DNA of 64,000 nucleotides from Gemmataceae bacterium (GTDB lineage Bacteria; Planctomycetota; Planctomycetia; Gemmatales; Gemmataceae): NCBI GenBank assembly GCA_019636445.1, contig JAHBXO010000032.1:1-64000 (forward strand). The letters run 5' to 3'. The notes under the pieces were generated by a model. The model saw only the letters and a list, made by a program, of their open reading frames with translations, had not been told where the DNA came from and ran no database searches. Shown here one piece after another: positions 1-8,269 of this stretch (position 1 is the stretch's first letter; each line of letters starts with the position of its first letter). A program made the position numbers and the translations under genes.

Positions 1-3000
1 GATCGATTCGAAGTAGAGCTTGATGACGCGGGCGTAGTCCTCGCCGTATTTCGCCTTCAGGTCCTGGATGATCTTGGACTTCACCTCGCCGGAGAGTTCG
101 CCCCACGGTTTGCCGAGGTACTGCTGGAGGTCCTTTGGCAGTTCGGCCTGCGTGGTGGCGGACTTGTCGGAGCCGTTGTTGCCGCCGGGCGTGGTGGAAT
201 TACCGGCCTGGCCCTTGCCGTCGCCGAGTTGCTTGGCGGCGTCGTCAAGTTTCTTCGCGGCCTGTTCCATGGACTTCTGCGCCTGGTCGTTCTGCTTCTT
301 GCCGAGTTCGCGGCCGGCCTGGTCCATCTTCCCTTCGGCCTCCTTGGCGGCCTTGCCGGCCTGCTTCGCGTTGCCGTTCTCGCCCGGCTTCGGGCCGCCC
401 TTCGGGTCGCCCAACGGCTCCATCGGCTCGCCCGCGGCGTCGCCGGCCTCCTTCTTCGCCTCGTCAAGCGCCCGGTTTGCCTGCTGGCGGGCGTTTTCGG
501 CATTCGGCTTGCGCCCGGCCTCGTCCTCACGTTTTGCGCGCTCCATTTGTTGTTTCGCCTCGCGCGCCTTTTCGGCCGCCTTCTTCAACTTGTCGCCATC
601 GACCTTGTTGCCGTTGCCCGGCTCGTTGGCGGCGTCTTCAAGCTTGTCCGCCAGGTCGCCAGCCTGTTTGGCGAGGTCTCCTTGTTGCTTCTGCTGCTGG
701 GCGGCGTTGCCGCCGGCGTCCTTCCCCTGTTCGCCGGCCTGCGCGTTCAGCTCCTTCTGTTTCTCGGCGAGCGCCTTCGCTTTCTGGCCTGCGGCGTTGT
801 CCGGGTTCGCTTTCGCCGCCTGCTCCAACTGTTGCTGCGCCTTCTCGCCCGCCGCTTGCCCGCGCTCCGGCGCGCCGGCCTTGTGCTGGTCGGCCGCCTC
901 CTGCGCCTGCTTCGCGGCCTCCTTCGCCGGACCGGCCTGCGCTTCGCCGTTCTTGCCCGCCTCCTCCGCGAGTTGCTTCGCCTCGTCGGCGAGCTGCTGC
1001 TGTTTTTGCGCCAGTTCCTCGGCCTTTTTGTTATTGGTCGCCATCGGGCCTTGCTGGCCCTGCTCGTTCGCCTTGGCCAACTCGTTCTTCAGCTCGCGCT
1101 CCTGCTTTGCGAGATCCCGCGCCGCCTGCGCGTCCTTCTTGGAGGGAAGCTGTCCGTCGGCGGTGTCGCCCTCGCTGTTCGCGTCCGGGTTGCCGCGCTC
1201 GCCCGGCTCCTTCTTCGCGTTCTCCTCCGGCTTCCCGCCCGCCATCTTGTCCGCGAGGGCCCGCGTCGCGTCGGCCGCGTCCTTCTGCAGCTTCGGCGCC
1301 TTCTCCGGATTCGGCTCCTTGCGGAGCTTCTCGAATGTGTCCGCCGCCTTTTTCTTTTCCTCCTGGGCGTCGCCGGCGCGCGTGCGGTTCAAATCCTCGA
1401 TCTGCCGTTGCAGTTCCTCCTTCGCCGCCTCGTTCTGTTCGGGCGTCGACGGTTTGCCCGCCTGCTGCTTCGCCCTCTCCGCGGCCGCCTCCTGCTTCTC
1501 CGCGATCCGCTCAGCACGTTGCCGGTCCGACTCGGCGCCCGCCAGTTGGTCCGCGAACTTGTCCAACTCCTCGGCCGCCTCCTTCGTCTTCTTCTTCAAT
1601 TCGTCGGCATCGTTGCGCTGCAATGCCTCCTCGGCCCTGCGAACGGCGTCCTTCGTCCGATTCAACTGCTCCGCGTCGTTCGGTTCGTTCATCTTCGCCA
1701 ATTCGTTGCGGAGGTCGCGCTGCTCCTCCTGCAACCGCTGGAGTTGGTTCGGCATCGGCTTGCCAGCAGCCTTCTCGACCGCGTCCGCGATCGCCTTCTG
1801 CTTCTTCGCGAGTTCGTCGGCCATCTGGTCACTGGGCTTCTGGCCATCGAGCGCCTGTTTCAGTTGCTCCATCGCCCGCTTCGCCTGCTGCTGCGACGCG
1901 GCGATGTCCTGCGTTCGGCCGTCCTTCAAATCCTCGGCGGCCCGCTTCGCGGCCTCGGCCGTGCGGTCCTGCCGTTTCTCCAGCCCAGGCGCGTCGAGTT
2001 CGTCGATCTTCTTCGCCAGTTCTTCCTGCTTCTTCGCGGCGTCGGCCAGCTTCTCAGCGGCCTCCTTTCGCGCCGTCTCGTCTGCCTTCTTCTCCAGCCC
2101 CTTCGCCTTCTCCTGAATTTCCTTGCCCAGCGCGTCCTGCTCTCGCTGGAGTTCTTCGAGTTCCTCCTTCGCCGCCTTCAGACGTTCTTCGCGGCCGGGC
2201 AGCTTGTCGGCGAGTTTCTTCAATGCCTCCGCGGCGTCCTTCATCGCTTCGTCGGCCTTCACCGGATCGGTCTCCGCGGCAGCCTTCTTGGCGCGTTCAA
2301 GCTTCTCGAGTGCGTCCTCCTTCGCCTTCTTCGCCTCCTCGTCGCCCGGCGGCGTCGTCAACTTCTCCGTGGCCCGCTTCACCGCCTCCTGTTCCTTTTC
2401 GCGCTTCTTGCGAAGTTCGTCGGTCGGTTCCTTGTTCTCGGCCGCCTTTTTGCGAAGTTCGTTCTCAAGCTTTGCCAACTGTTCCGCCGACTTCTTCGGG
2501 TCGCGGCGGTCCCCGGCGGCCTTCTCGAGCGCGTCCGCCAGCCGGTCCAATTCCCGCGCCGCCTTCTCCTGCTCGGTCATCGCCTCGACGGCGTTGCCGT
2601 TAGCGATCTGCTCGTTCGCCTTGTCGAACGGTTCTTTGGGTAGCGCCTCCGCGCCCGCCACCTTCGCGTCGTCCTTCGTGTCCTTGCGCAGTTGCTCGGC
2701 CTTCTCTCCCAGTTCCTTCTGCTTCTTCGCCGCCGCGTCCATCGCCCCTTTCCGTGCCGCGTCGGCCTGATCCTGCGCCGCACGGTCCAGCCGTTTCTGG
2801 TCCTCCGCGATCCGGTTCGCCTCCGCCGCCAAGTCCTTCGCCCGCTCGGCCGCGAGGTCGTCCACGGCCTTCTTTAACTCCGGGTTGTTCTTCAGCACGT
2901 CGTCCAGCTCGGCGTTCAGCTCCTGCTGCTTCTTCGCCACGTCCCGCGCGACACGCTCGTTGTTTGGGTTGTCTTTCAGTTCCTGCGCCAGCTCCTTCTG

Positions 3001-5055
3001 GCGGTCGGCCAGCTCCTCCAGCTTGCGCTTGTCCTGGAGGTTTCGCGCGAAACCGTCGACCTGCTTCTCCAGTTCGTCGAGCTTCTCCTTCGCGCGGTCC
3101 AACTGTTGGTCCGCCTCGCGGATCGCCTTGTCGCGAAGCTGGGGATCGGCTTCGTTCTGCGCCTTACGCAGTTGTTCGTCCGCCTGCCGCAGCGGGTCGT
3201 CGCCGACGTTCTTGATCCGGTTCGCCAGCGGCTGGAAGTCCGGCGTCAGCCCGGTCTCGCGCGCGAGGTCGTCCAGTTGTCGGGCCGCGTCCTTCTCCTT
3301 GTTCTTCGCGTTGTCGAGCTTCGCGATCTGGTCGGGCGTCAACTGGTCCTTCCCGGCCGCGTCCTTCTTCACTTCCTCGACCGCCGTTTCCGCCGCGGCC
3401 ACGTCCTTCTTCGCGTCGGCGAGTTTCTCCTTGATCTTGTCCTTCTTTGCGAGCACGTCCTGCTCCGCCAGCGGCTTGGCGGATCGATCGATCCGCAGGC
3501 TGGACCAGCCCTTCTCGGGGAAGAACACCTCCTGCGGCGCCTTCTGGAATTCCGGCACGCTACGGTTGTCCACCGCGCGGATTCGGAACTTGATCGCGTC
3601 GCCTTCCTTAGCCTTGTCCGCGAGGTCGAACGAATACCGGCCCTCGGCCCGCACGGTTCCCACGTCCTTGATCGCGATCGGAAGTACCCGTTTCGTAGCC
3701 GGGTCGCCGTTCAATTCGAAATGCAATTCCAGTTTTGCGACCTTCACGTCGTCGGTGACGAGCAGCTCGATCGGCACGCGCTCGCCGGGCCGTACGTCGC
3801 GGATCGTCTCGGTCACGCCCGTCACCTTTTCGAACTTCGGCGGCGCGTCCGGCGTGGCCTTCGTTGCGACAACGACTTCCGTCCGCACGTTGTGCTCGCC
3901 AGCGAGGATCAGTTTCAGTGTGCCGTCGCCGATGAGCATCCACTCGGCCGTGCCGACCGTGCGGTCGTCGTTGAGTGTCGCAAAGAATTGGTCGGCCGCG
4001 ACCTGTGCGTTCGGGTTGGCGGGCTTCCACTCGAAGTGAGCCGACCGCGCGGGGCGGTTGAACTTCAGGTGGAACGTCACCTTGCTGTATTGCAGCGCCT
4101 CGAATTCCTGTAGCCCTTGGTGCGGTCTCTCCTCGACGAGGCCCGCGGCGTACTTCGGCGGGCGCACCGTGAAGGTCGTCCCTTCGCCCAACTCGACGGC
4201 GTCGACGACCGTGACGGCGAACCAGTCGCTGCGCACACCCTCGGCCTCGATGCAATACTCGAAGCCGTCGCTTACCCGCGGCCGCGTCACGGTGAACGCG
4301 GCCTGTTCGTCGCCGGTCATTGGCAGCTTTCGCTCTTCTCCGCCAGCCTCCTTGTAGACAAGCGTCGCGATCTCCGGCAGCGTCGACTCGGGAGCAAGCC
4401 GCTCCAGGTAGCCGGTGAGAGTGACGGCGTCGTTCCGCTTCATCACGAGGTCCTTGGACGACACGACGACGCGGAACCCGGCGTCGGCCTTCGCACCGGA
4501 CCAGGGCGTGAGAAAGCGCCGGACGCGGTCCGCCGCGCCGGGGATGAGCACGAGCGGAGCCAGGATCGCTCCCGCAACCAGCACCGCGACCAGCGACAGG
4601 CGCAGCACCGACGCCGTCGGCGCGGCCTTCTGGAAGTTCAGCTTCTTGGCGCGCTGGGCCGTGTCCTTCGCCAGCACGGCGATGAGTGCCTGCGAGCCGT
4701 TGCCCGGCTCGGCGTGCTCGCTCAACTCGACAAGCGTGGTCAGGCGCTCGGAGAGATTCGGGAACTGGTCTTCGATGGCGGCGGCGAGGAGGGGAACGGG
4801 GATGGGGCTGCGCATTGGCCGGATGACGAGCCGGCGGAACGCGAACACTTGCGCGACCCCCCAGACGAGAAGGAGCAGCGCGCGGCCGTAGCCGGGCAGA
4901 TCGAAGTTCGCGTCCAGCAAGACAAGGCCGAGCGCCGAGCCGAGGCACGCGAGTGCGTACCAACTCACGCCGCGATAGAACCAGAGCTTGCGCACCCGCT
5001 GCGCGAGTTCGCCGAGTTTCTCTTCGATGGCGTGCGGCAGCTTGACGGCGGACAT
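1..5055 (-). CDS. Giant membrane-anchored coiled-coil protein (DUF4175-like), 3' end cut by window
   Basis: The frame is open from an ATG at 5055 to the left edge (at least 1,685 codons), preceded by a GAGGTGAG ribosome site. Hydrophobic helices lie near residues 31-48, 58-73 and 149-171, the arrangement of DUF4175-type proteins. A beta-rich, Ig-like stretch follows (about 190-520). From about residue 530 to the end the protein is almost pure Lys/Glu/Ala/Gln heptad-like sequence, predicted as a very long coiled coil. The last visible residues (GKPWGELSGEVKSKIIQDLK, then a YFES segment) resemble the C-terminal tail of planctomycete proteins of this type, so probably only a few codons are missing. 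Related genes usually sit beside MoxR/BatA/VWA genes; the VWA gene here is 40 kb away. Function unknown; a structural or tethering envelope role is an inference. The low-complexity composition creates long antisense shadow frames that are not genes. Confidence 0.85.
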   Translation of the reverse strand, partial: MSAVKLPHAIEEKLGELAQRVRKLWFYRGVSWYALACLGSALGLVLLDANFDLPGYGRALLLLVWGVAQVFAFRRLVIRPMRSPIPVPLLAAAIEDQFPNLSERLTTLVELSEHAEPGNGSQALIAVLAKDTAQRAKKLNFQKAAPTASVLRLSLVAVLVAGAILAPLVLIPGAADRVRRFLTPWSGAKADAGFRVVVSSKDLVMKRNDAVTLTGYLERLAPESTLPEIATLVYKEAGGEERKLPMTGDEQAAFTVTRPRVSDGFEYCIEAEGVRSDWFAVTVVDAVELGEGTTFTVRPPKYAAGLVEERPHQGLQEFEALQYSKVTFHLKFNRPARSAHFEWKPANPNAQVAADQFFATLNDDRTVGTAEWMLIGDGTLKLILAGEHNVRTEVVVATKATPDAPPKFEKVTGVTETIRDVRPGERVPIELLVTDDVKVAKLELHFELNGDPATKRVLPIAIKDVGTVRAEGRYSFDLADKAKEGDAIKFRIRAVDNRSVPEFQKAPQEVFFPEKGWSSLRIDRSAKPLAEQDVLAKKDKIKEKLADAKKDVAAAETAVEEVKKDAAGKDQLTPDQIAKLDNAKNKEKDAARQLDDLARETGLTPDFQPLANRIKNVGDDPLRQADEQLRKAQNEADPQLRDKAIREADQQLDRAKEKLDELEKQVDGFARNLQDKRKLEELADRQKELAQELKDNPNNERVARDVAKKQQELNAELDDVLKNNPELKKAVDDLAAERAKDLAAEANRIAEDQKRLDRAAQDQADAARKGAMDAAAKKQKELGEKAEQLRKDTKDDAKVAGAEALPKEPFDKANEQIANGNAVEAMTEQEKAARELDRLADALEKAAGDRRDPKKSAEQLAKLENELRKKAAENKEPTDELRKKREKEQEAVKRATEKLTTPPGDEEAKKAKEDALEKLERAKKAAAETDPVKADEAMKDAAEALKKLADKLPGREERLKAAKEELEELQREQDALGKEIQEKAKGLEKKADETARKEAAEKLADAAKKQEELAKKIDELDAPGLEKRQDRTAEAAKRAAEDLKDGRTQDIAASQQQAKRAMEQLKQALDGQKPSDQMADELAKKQKAIADAVEKAAGKPMPNQLQRLQEEQRDLRNELAKMNEPNDAEQLNRTKDAVRRAEEALQRNDADELKKKTKEAAEELDKFADQLAGAESDRQRAERIAEKQEAAAERAKQQAGKPSTPEQNEAAKEELQRQIEDLNRTRAGDAQEEKKKAADTFEKLRKEPNPEKAPKLQKDAADATRALADKMAGGKPEENAKKEPGERGNPDANSEGDTADGQLPSKKDAQAARDLAKQERELKNELAKANEQGQQGPMATNNKKAEELAQKQQQLADEAKQLAEEAGKNGEAQAGPAKEAAKQAQEAADQHKAGAPERGQAAGEKAQQQLEQAAKANPDNAAGQKAKALAEKQKELNAQAGEQGKDAGGNAAQQQKQQGDLAKQAGDLADKLEDAANEPGNGNKVDGDKLKKAAEKAREAKQQMERAKREDEAGRKPNAENARQQANRALDEAKKEAGDAAGEPMEPLGDPKGGPKPGENGNAKQAGKAAKEAEGKMDQAGRELGKKQNDQAQKSMEQAAKKLDDAAKQLGDGKGQAGNSTTPGGNNGSDKSATTQAELPKDLQQYLGKPWGELSGEVKSKIIQDLKAKYGEDYARVIKLYFESI

Positions 5056-5209
5056 GGCTCACCTCGGAACGCGATTCTCCAATGTCAACTATAATTCAAG
5101 CGTAACCCGCCGGGCAAGGAAACTCGGTAACGGGTTTGTCAATCGATCGGCATTGCCAAATCGGGCCGGACCGGCCATCGTTGTGCGATCGGGTATCGGA
5201 GACTGTGAA

Positions 5210-5770
5210 ATGAACGCGACCGCCGCACCGACGCTCGTATCGGCCGAGGAGTTCCTGCGACTCCACGGTGACGACTCCGGCGTCGAATTGGTCGATGGAC
5301 AAATCGTGAGGACCGCAATGCCCGGATTCGAACACGGCGATATATGCATGAGGACCGGGGTTATCCTTTCAAACTTCGTGAACGCCAACAACCTCGGCCG
5401 TGTACTTGGTAACGACACGTTCATCCGAACCCGGACGAATCCCGATGGATTTCGCGGCGCCGATGTCTGCTACGTCAGCTACGAGCGCTATGCGAAGGAT
5501 TTGCCGCGCCCGAAGGGGCCGGTCGTGCCCCCGATCGAACTCGTCGTCGAAGTGAAATCGCCATCGGATACGATCCTCGAGATGACGAACAAGGCGACGG
5601 AATATCTCGCGGCCGGCGTCAAGGTTGTGATGGTGCTCGACCCTGAAACCGAATCCGCGGCCGTGTATCGGGCCGATGAATTCCCGCACCGCTTCCACAA
5701 TGGCGATTCGGTCGTGCTGCCGGACATCCTACCCGGCTTCGCGGTGCCCGTCGCGAAGTTCTTCGAGTGA
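5210..5770 (+). CDS. Uma2-family PD-(D/E)XK nuclease-fold protein
   Basis: 186 residues, a normal length for Uma2 (DUF820) proteins. The core nuclease-fold residues are visible: Asp85 in the GAD motif and Glu114-x-Lys116 in the strand LVVEVKSPSD, followed by the LAAGVKVVMVLDPET strand typical of the family. The ATG at 5210 was chosen because the family begins just before the SAEEFL segment (residue 11); the upstream in-frame extension to 4988 overlaps the divergent giant gene and has no family similarity. Uma2 genes are multicopy in planctomycetes and cyanobacteria, and their biological role is not established; nuclease activity is implied by the fold only. It is a single-gene unit divergent from the coiled-coil gene. 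Confidence 0.88.
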   Translation: MNATAAPTLVSAEEFLRLHGDDSGVELVDGQIVRTAMPGFEHGDICMRTGVILSNFVNANNLGRVLGNDTFIRTRTNPDGFRGADVCYVSYERYAKDLPRPKGPVVPPIELVVEVKSPSDTILEMTNKATEYLAAGVKVVMVLDPETESAAVYRADEFPHRFHNGDSVVLPDILPGFAVPVAKFFE

Positions 5771-5778
5771 ATGGTGAG

Positions 5779-6339
5779 CTATTGCACTTGAGCGGTTTGG
5801 CGCAACCAATTGCTTCGAAAGATGACCAACCCGAGAACTACCGACACCAGCCCGCCGAGTTCGATTCCCCAGATTGAACCACCGACCCACGCAAAGCAAA
5901 GCATCGGACCGGTTTCCTCCGGCACACCGCTGAACGTCTTCCGGTAGAAATCGGGACTCAGCGATGCCAGGCCCGTTGCGGCAAGCCCACCCAGTATCCA
6001 ACCGACCAACGCGCCGGCCAGGATAATAAGAATGTGGCGGACGGCGAAACGATACCGGCACGACGCTCGCGTGATGATTCCGATACACGTGGTGAAGATG
6101 AGCGAGAACAATACACCGAAGAGTAGCCCTTCGAAGATTCCCTGGGCAACGCTTGCCCGCCAAACATTCTCGATCCAGTACCATTGCATGACACTGACGA
6201 AGTATTCGGGACTGACCCATCCATTGACGGCATTCGTGACGCCTCCCAAGGCTCCACTCAAGAGGATTCCCGTGATGACTGTGGCGAATAGCGTAAGCGG
6301 TCGAACGGACGAGCCCTGATAGGTCAACGATTCAGCCAT
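5779..6339 (-). CDS. Small polytopic membrane protein, unknown function
   Basis: 186 residues with about four hydrophobic segments (around residues 16-38, 68-90, 100-125 and 145-175) and Gly/Ala-rich helices. I do not recognise the family. The ATG at 6339 is preceded by GAGGA at good spacing; a second in-frame ATG at 6372 lacks such a site. The reading frame stays open much further upstream but there it overlaps the epimerase gene on the other strand, so it was not extended. The gene is convergent with the Uma2 gene (8 bp apart) and its start lies about 100 bp from the divergent epimerase start. Base composition here is visibly less GC-rich than in the neighbours, which may indicate a lineage-specific gene. 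Confidence 0.7.
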   Translation of the reverse strand: MAESLTYQGSSVRPLTLFATVITGILLSGALGGVTNAVNGWVSPEYFVSVMQWYWIENVWRASVAQGIFEGLLFGVLFSLIFTTCIGIITRASCRYRFAVRHILIILAGALVGWILGGLAATGLASLSPDFYRKTFSGVPEETGPMLCFAWVGGSIWGIELGGLVSVVLGLVIFRSNWLRQTAQVQ

Positions 6340-6441
6340 GTGGATATCCTCGGCTGTAGAACTCAACGCCATCATCTCGACACCAAAGGATTGGTCAACG
6401 ACAAAATGAACTTCCAACAACCCCATCTCAGCTCGGAACCG

Positions 6442-7323
6442 ATGTCCAGGAATCGATCCGATCTTCGCCCAACATTGATTCTCGGTTGCGGCTATCTCGG
6501 CCGCCGCGTCGCTCAGGCGTGGCTCGATTCGGGGCACCGCGTCGCGGCGCTCTCGCGGAATCGTGGTTCGCATCTGGCTCAATCCGGTATCGAGCCGATT
6601 CGGGGCGACGTCCTCGATCCGGAGAGCCTCAAGGGCCTGCCGGACGCGGCGGCCGTGCTGTACGCCATCGGCTTCGACCGCACGGCGGGGAAGTCGATGC
6701 GCGAAGTGTACGTCGAGGGGCTGCGGAACGCGCTGCGCGCCATCCGTTGCACGGGACCGTTTCTTTTCGTGAGCAGTACGAGCGTTTACGGTCAGACCGA
6801 CGGCGAATGGGTGAACGAGGACTCGCCGACGGAGCCGATCGAAGAATCGGGTAAGATCGTATTGGAAGCGGAACGGACGTTGCGGGAGTTTCGGCCCGAC
6901 GCGATTGTGCTGCGGTTCACCGGCATCTACGGACCGGATCGCATCTTGCGACGGCAAGCGTTGCTGAACGGCGAGCCGCTTGTCGGTGATGCCGAGAAGT
7001 GGCTCAACCTGATCCACGTCGACGACGGTGTACAGGCGGTGCTGGCGGCGGAAAGGAACGGTAAACCCGGCGAAACCTACCTCGTCGCCGATGGCGAGCC
7101 GGTACGGCGGCGGGACTTCTACACGCTCGCCGCCGAAGTCCTCGGTGCCCCGCCGGCGCGATTTCAATTTCCGACGCAACCGATCCGCGAAGCGAACCGG
7201 CGCATCGCGAACGACAAGGCACGACGCGAGTTGGGGTTTGTTCCGTTGTATCCGAGTTACCGTAAGGGATTGCCCGCCAGCGCCGCTATACTTTCGGTCG
7301 CGACGCGATCGCCTTGCGGATGA
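6442..7323 (+). CDS. NAD-dependent epimerase/dehydratase (extended SDR, YeeZ-like)
   Basis: 293 residues. A Rossmann NAD(P)-binding motif GCGYLG lies at residues 15-20. The sugar-epimerase-like strand with the Ser-Ser-Thr...Tyr-Gly signature (FVSSTSVYGQ) is near residue 110, and RFTGIYGPDR follows at about residue 150, which is typical of the atypical extended SDR/YeeZ group. The substrate cannot be deduced. ATG 6442 was chosen because the Rossmann fold starts 10 residues later; in-frame ATGs at 6340 and 6406 would add an unstructured leader and run into the divergent gene. The 3' end overlaps the convergent dapA-like gene by 38 bp. Confidence 0.85.
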   Translation: MSRNRSDLRPTLILGCGYLGRRVAQAWLDSGHRVAALSRNRGSHLAQSGIEPIRGDVLDPESLKGLPDAAAVLYAIGFDRTAGKSMREVYVEGLRNALRAIRCTGPFLFVSSTSVYGQTDGEWVNEDSPTEPIEESGKIVLEAERTLREFRPDAIVLRFTGIYGPDRILRRQALLNGEPLVGDAEKWLNLIHVDDGVQAVLAAERNGKPGETYLVADGEPVRRRDFYTLAAEVLGAPPARFQFPTQPIREANRRIANDKARRELGFVPLYPSYRKGLPASAAILSVATRSPCG

Positions 7324-8182
7324 TGCCAAGGATCCGCTCGCGCTCCTCGCCGACGAGATTCAATCGCGGCGCCCGGCACAGTTCCGTGCCGTAGCCGCAC
7401 TCGGCGCTCGCCAGCTTGATGTACTGCACGAGCTTCGGATGCGTGTCGAGGTGCAGCAGCGGCGTGTACCAGCGATAAATCTCGCGGGCTTCGGTCCACT
7501 TGCCCGCCTGTACCAAGTCCCAGATCAACCGGTTCTCGGCCGGGAATGCGTTTACGAGGCCGCTGATCCAGCCCACGGCGCCGAGCATCACGCATTCGAG
7601 GAAGAGGTCGTCGACGCCGGCAAAGAGCACGTAGCGGTCCTTCGTCAGATTGATGATGTCGGTGATGCGCCGCGGGTTGTCACTGCTCTCTTTGATGCAG
7701 GCGAACTTCGGCTCGTCGGCAAGTTCGACAAACATCTCAGGCGTAATGTCGGCTTTGTAGGCTGGCGGGTTGTTGTAGATCATGATCGGCAGGTCGGTCG
7801 CCTTCGCCACGGTGCGGAAGTGCGCCATCGTCTCGCGGTCGTCCCCCTTGTAGACCATCGGCGGCAACACCATGAGGCCGTCGGCTCCGAGTTTCGCCGC
7901 GGCCTCGGCCCAGCGACATGCCTGCGAAGTCGTGTATTCCGCCACGCCGGTGAGCACGGGCACCTTCTTGCCGACGTGTTCGAGGGTCGCCTTCAGCAGT
8001 TCCTTCTTCTCGCTCAATTCGAGCGTCGTATTCTCGCCGACGCTGCCCATCATCACGAAGCCATGAACGCCGGCGGCGAGCATCGCGTCGAGGTGCTTCA
8101 GGGTGCCGGGGATGTTCAGCGATTCGTCGGAGTGGAACTGGGTGCAGGCGGCGGGGAACACGCCGCGCCAGGAGACGGTCAT
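7286..8182 (-). CDS. DapA/N-acetylneuraminate-lyase family aldolase or dehydratase
   Basis: 298 residues, the standard length for this class I aldolase family. The Schiff-base lysine is Lys164 (ACIKES), the conserved tyrosine is Tyr136 (MIYNNPP), and the substrate-carboxylate loop is GSVGE at 46-50. In true dihydrodipicolinate synthases that loop is GTTGE; here the two threonines are Ser and Val, so a different 2-oxo acid substrate (for example a keto-deoxy sugar acid or a hydroxyproline breakdown intermediate) is more likely than lysine synthesis. Flanked by a convergent epimerase and a divergent exported hydrolase, so context does not fix the substrate. Confidence 0.88.
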   Translation of the reverse strand: MTVSWRGVFPAACTQFHSDESLNIPGTLKHLDAMLAAGVHGFVMMGSVGENTTLELSEKKELLKATLEHVGKKVPVLTGVAEYTTSQACRWAEAAAKLGADGLMVLPPMVYKGDDRETMAHFRTVAKATDLPIMIYNNPPAYKADITPEMFVELADEPKFACIKESSDNPRRITDIINLTKDRYVLFAGVDDLFLECVMLGAVGWISGLVNAFPAENRLIWDLVQAGKWTEAREIYRWYTPLLHLDTHPKLVQYIKLASAECGYGTELCRAPRLNLVGEERERILGIIRKAIASRPKV

Positions 8183-8269
8183 GGAAAATCCTCGTGTGAG
8201 TTGTCTGTTTTAGCGAGCGAAGAGGAACGGGAAATGGAAACCGGATCGGTTCGCGCATAGTGTGGATGC

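Noticed and set aside
68..4039. Several long + strand frames (up to 822 codons) opposite the coiled-coil gene
   Set aside because: They are Ser/Ala/Arg/Phe-rich antisense shadows of a Lys/Glu/Ala-rich coiled coil in GC-rich DNA.
5779..7329. A 516-codon - strand frame covering the small membrane protein and the epimerase
   Set aside because: Only the 3' third has membrane-protein character; the rest is a shadow of the epimerase gene.
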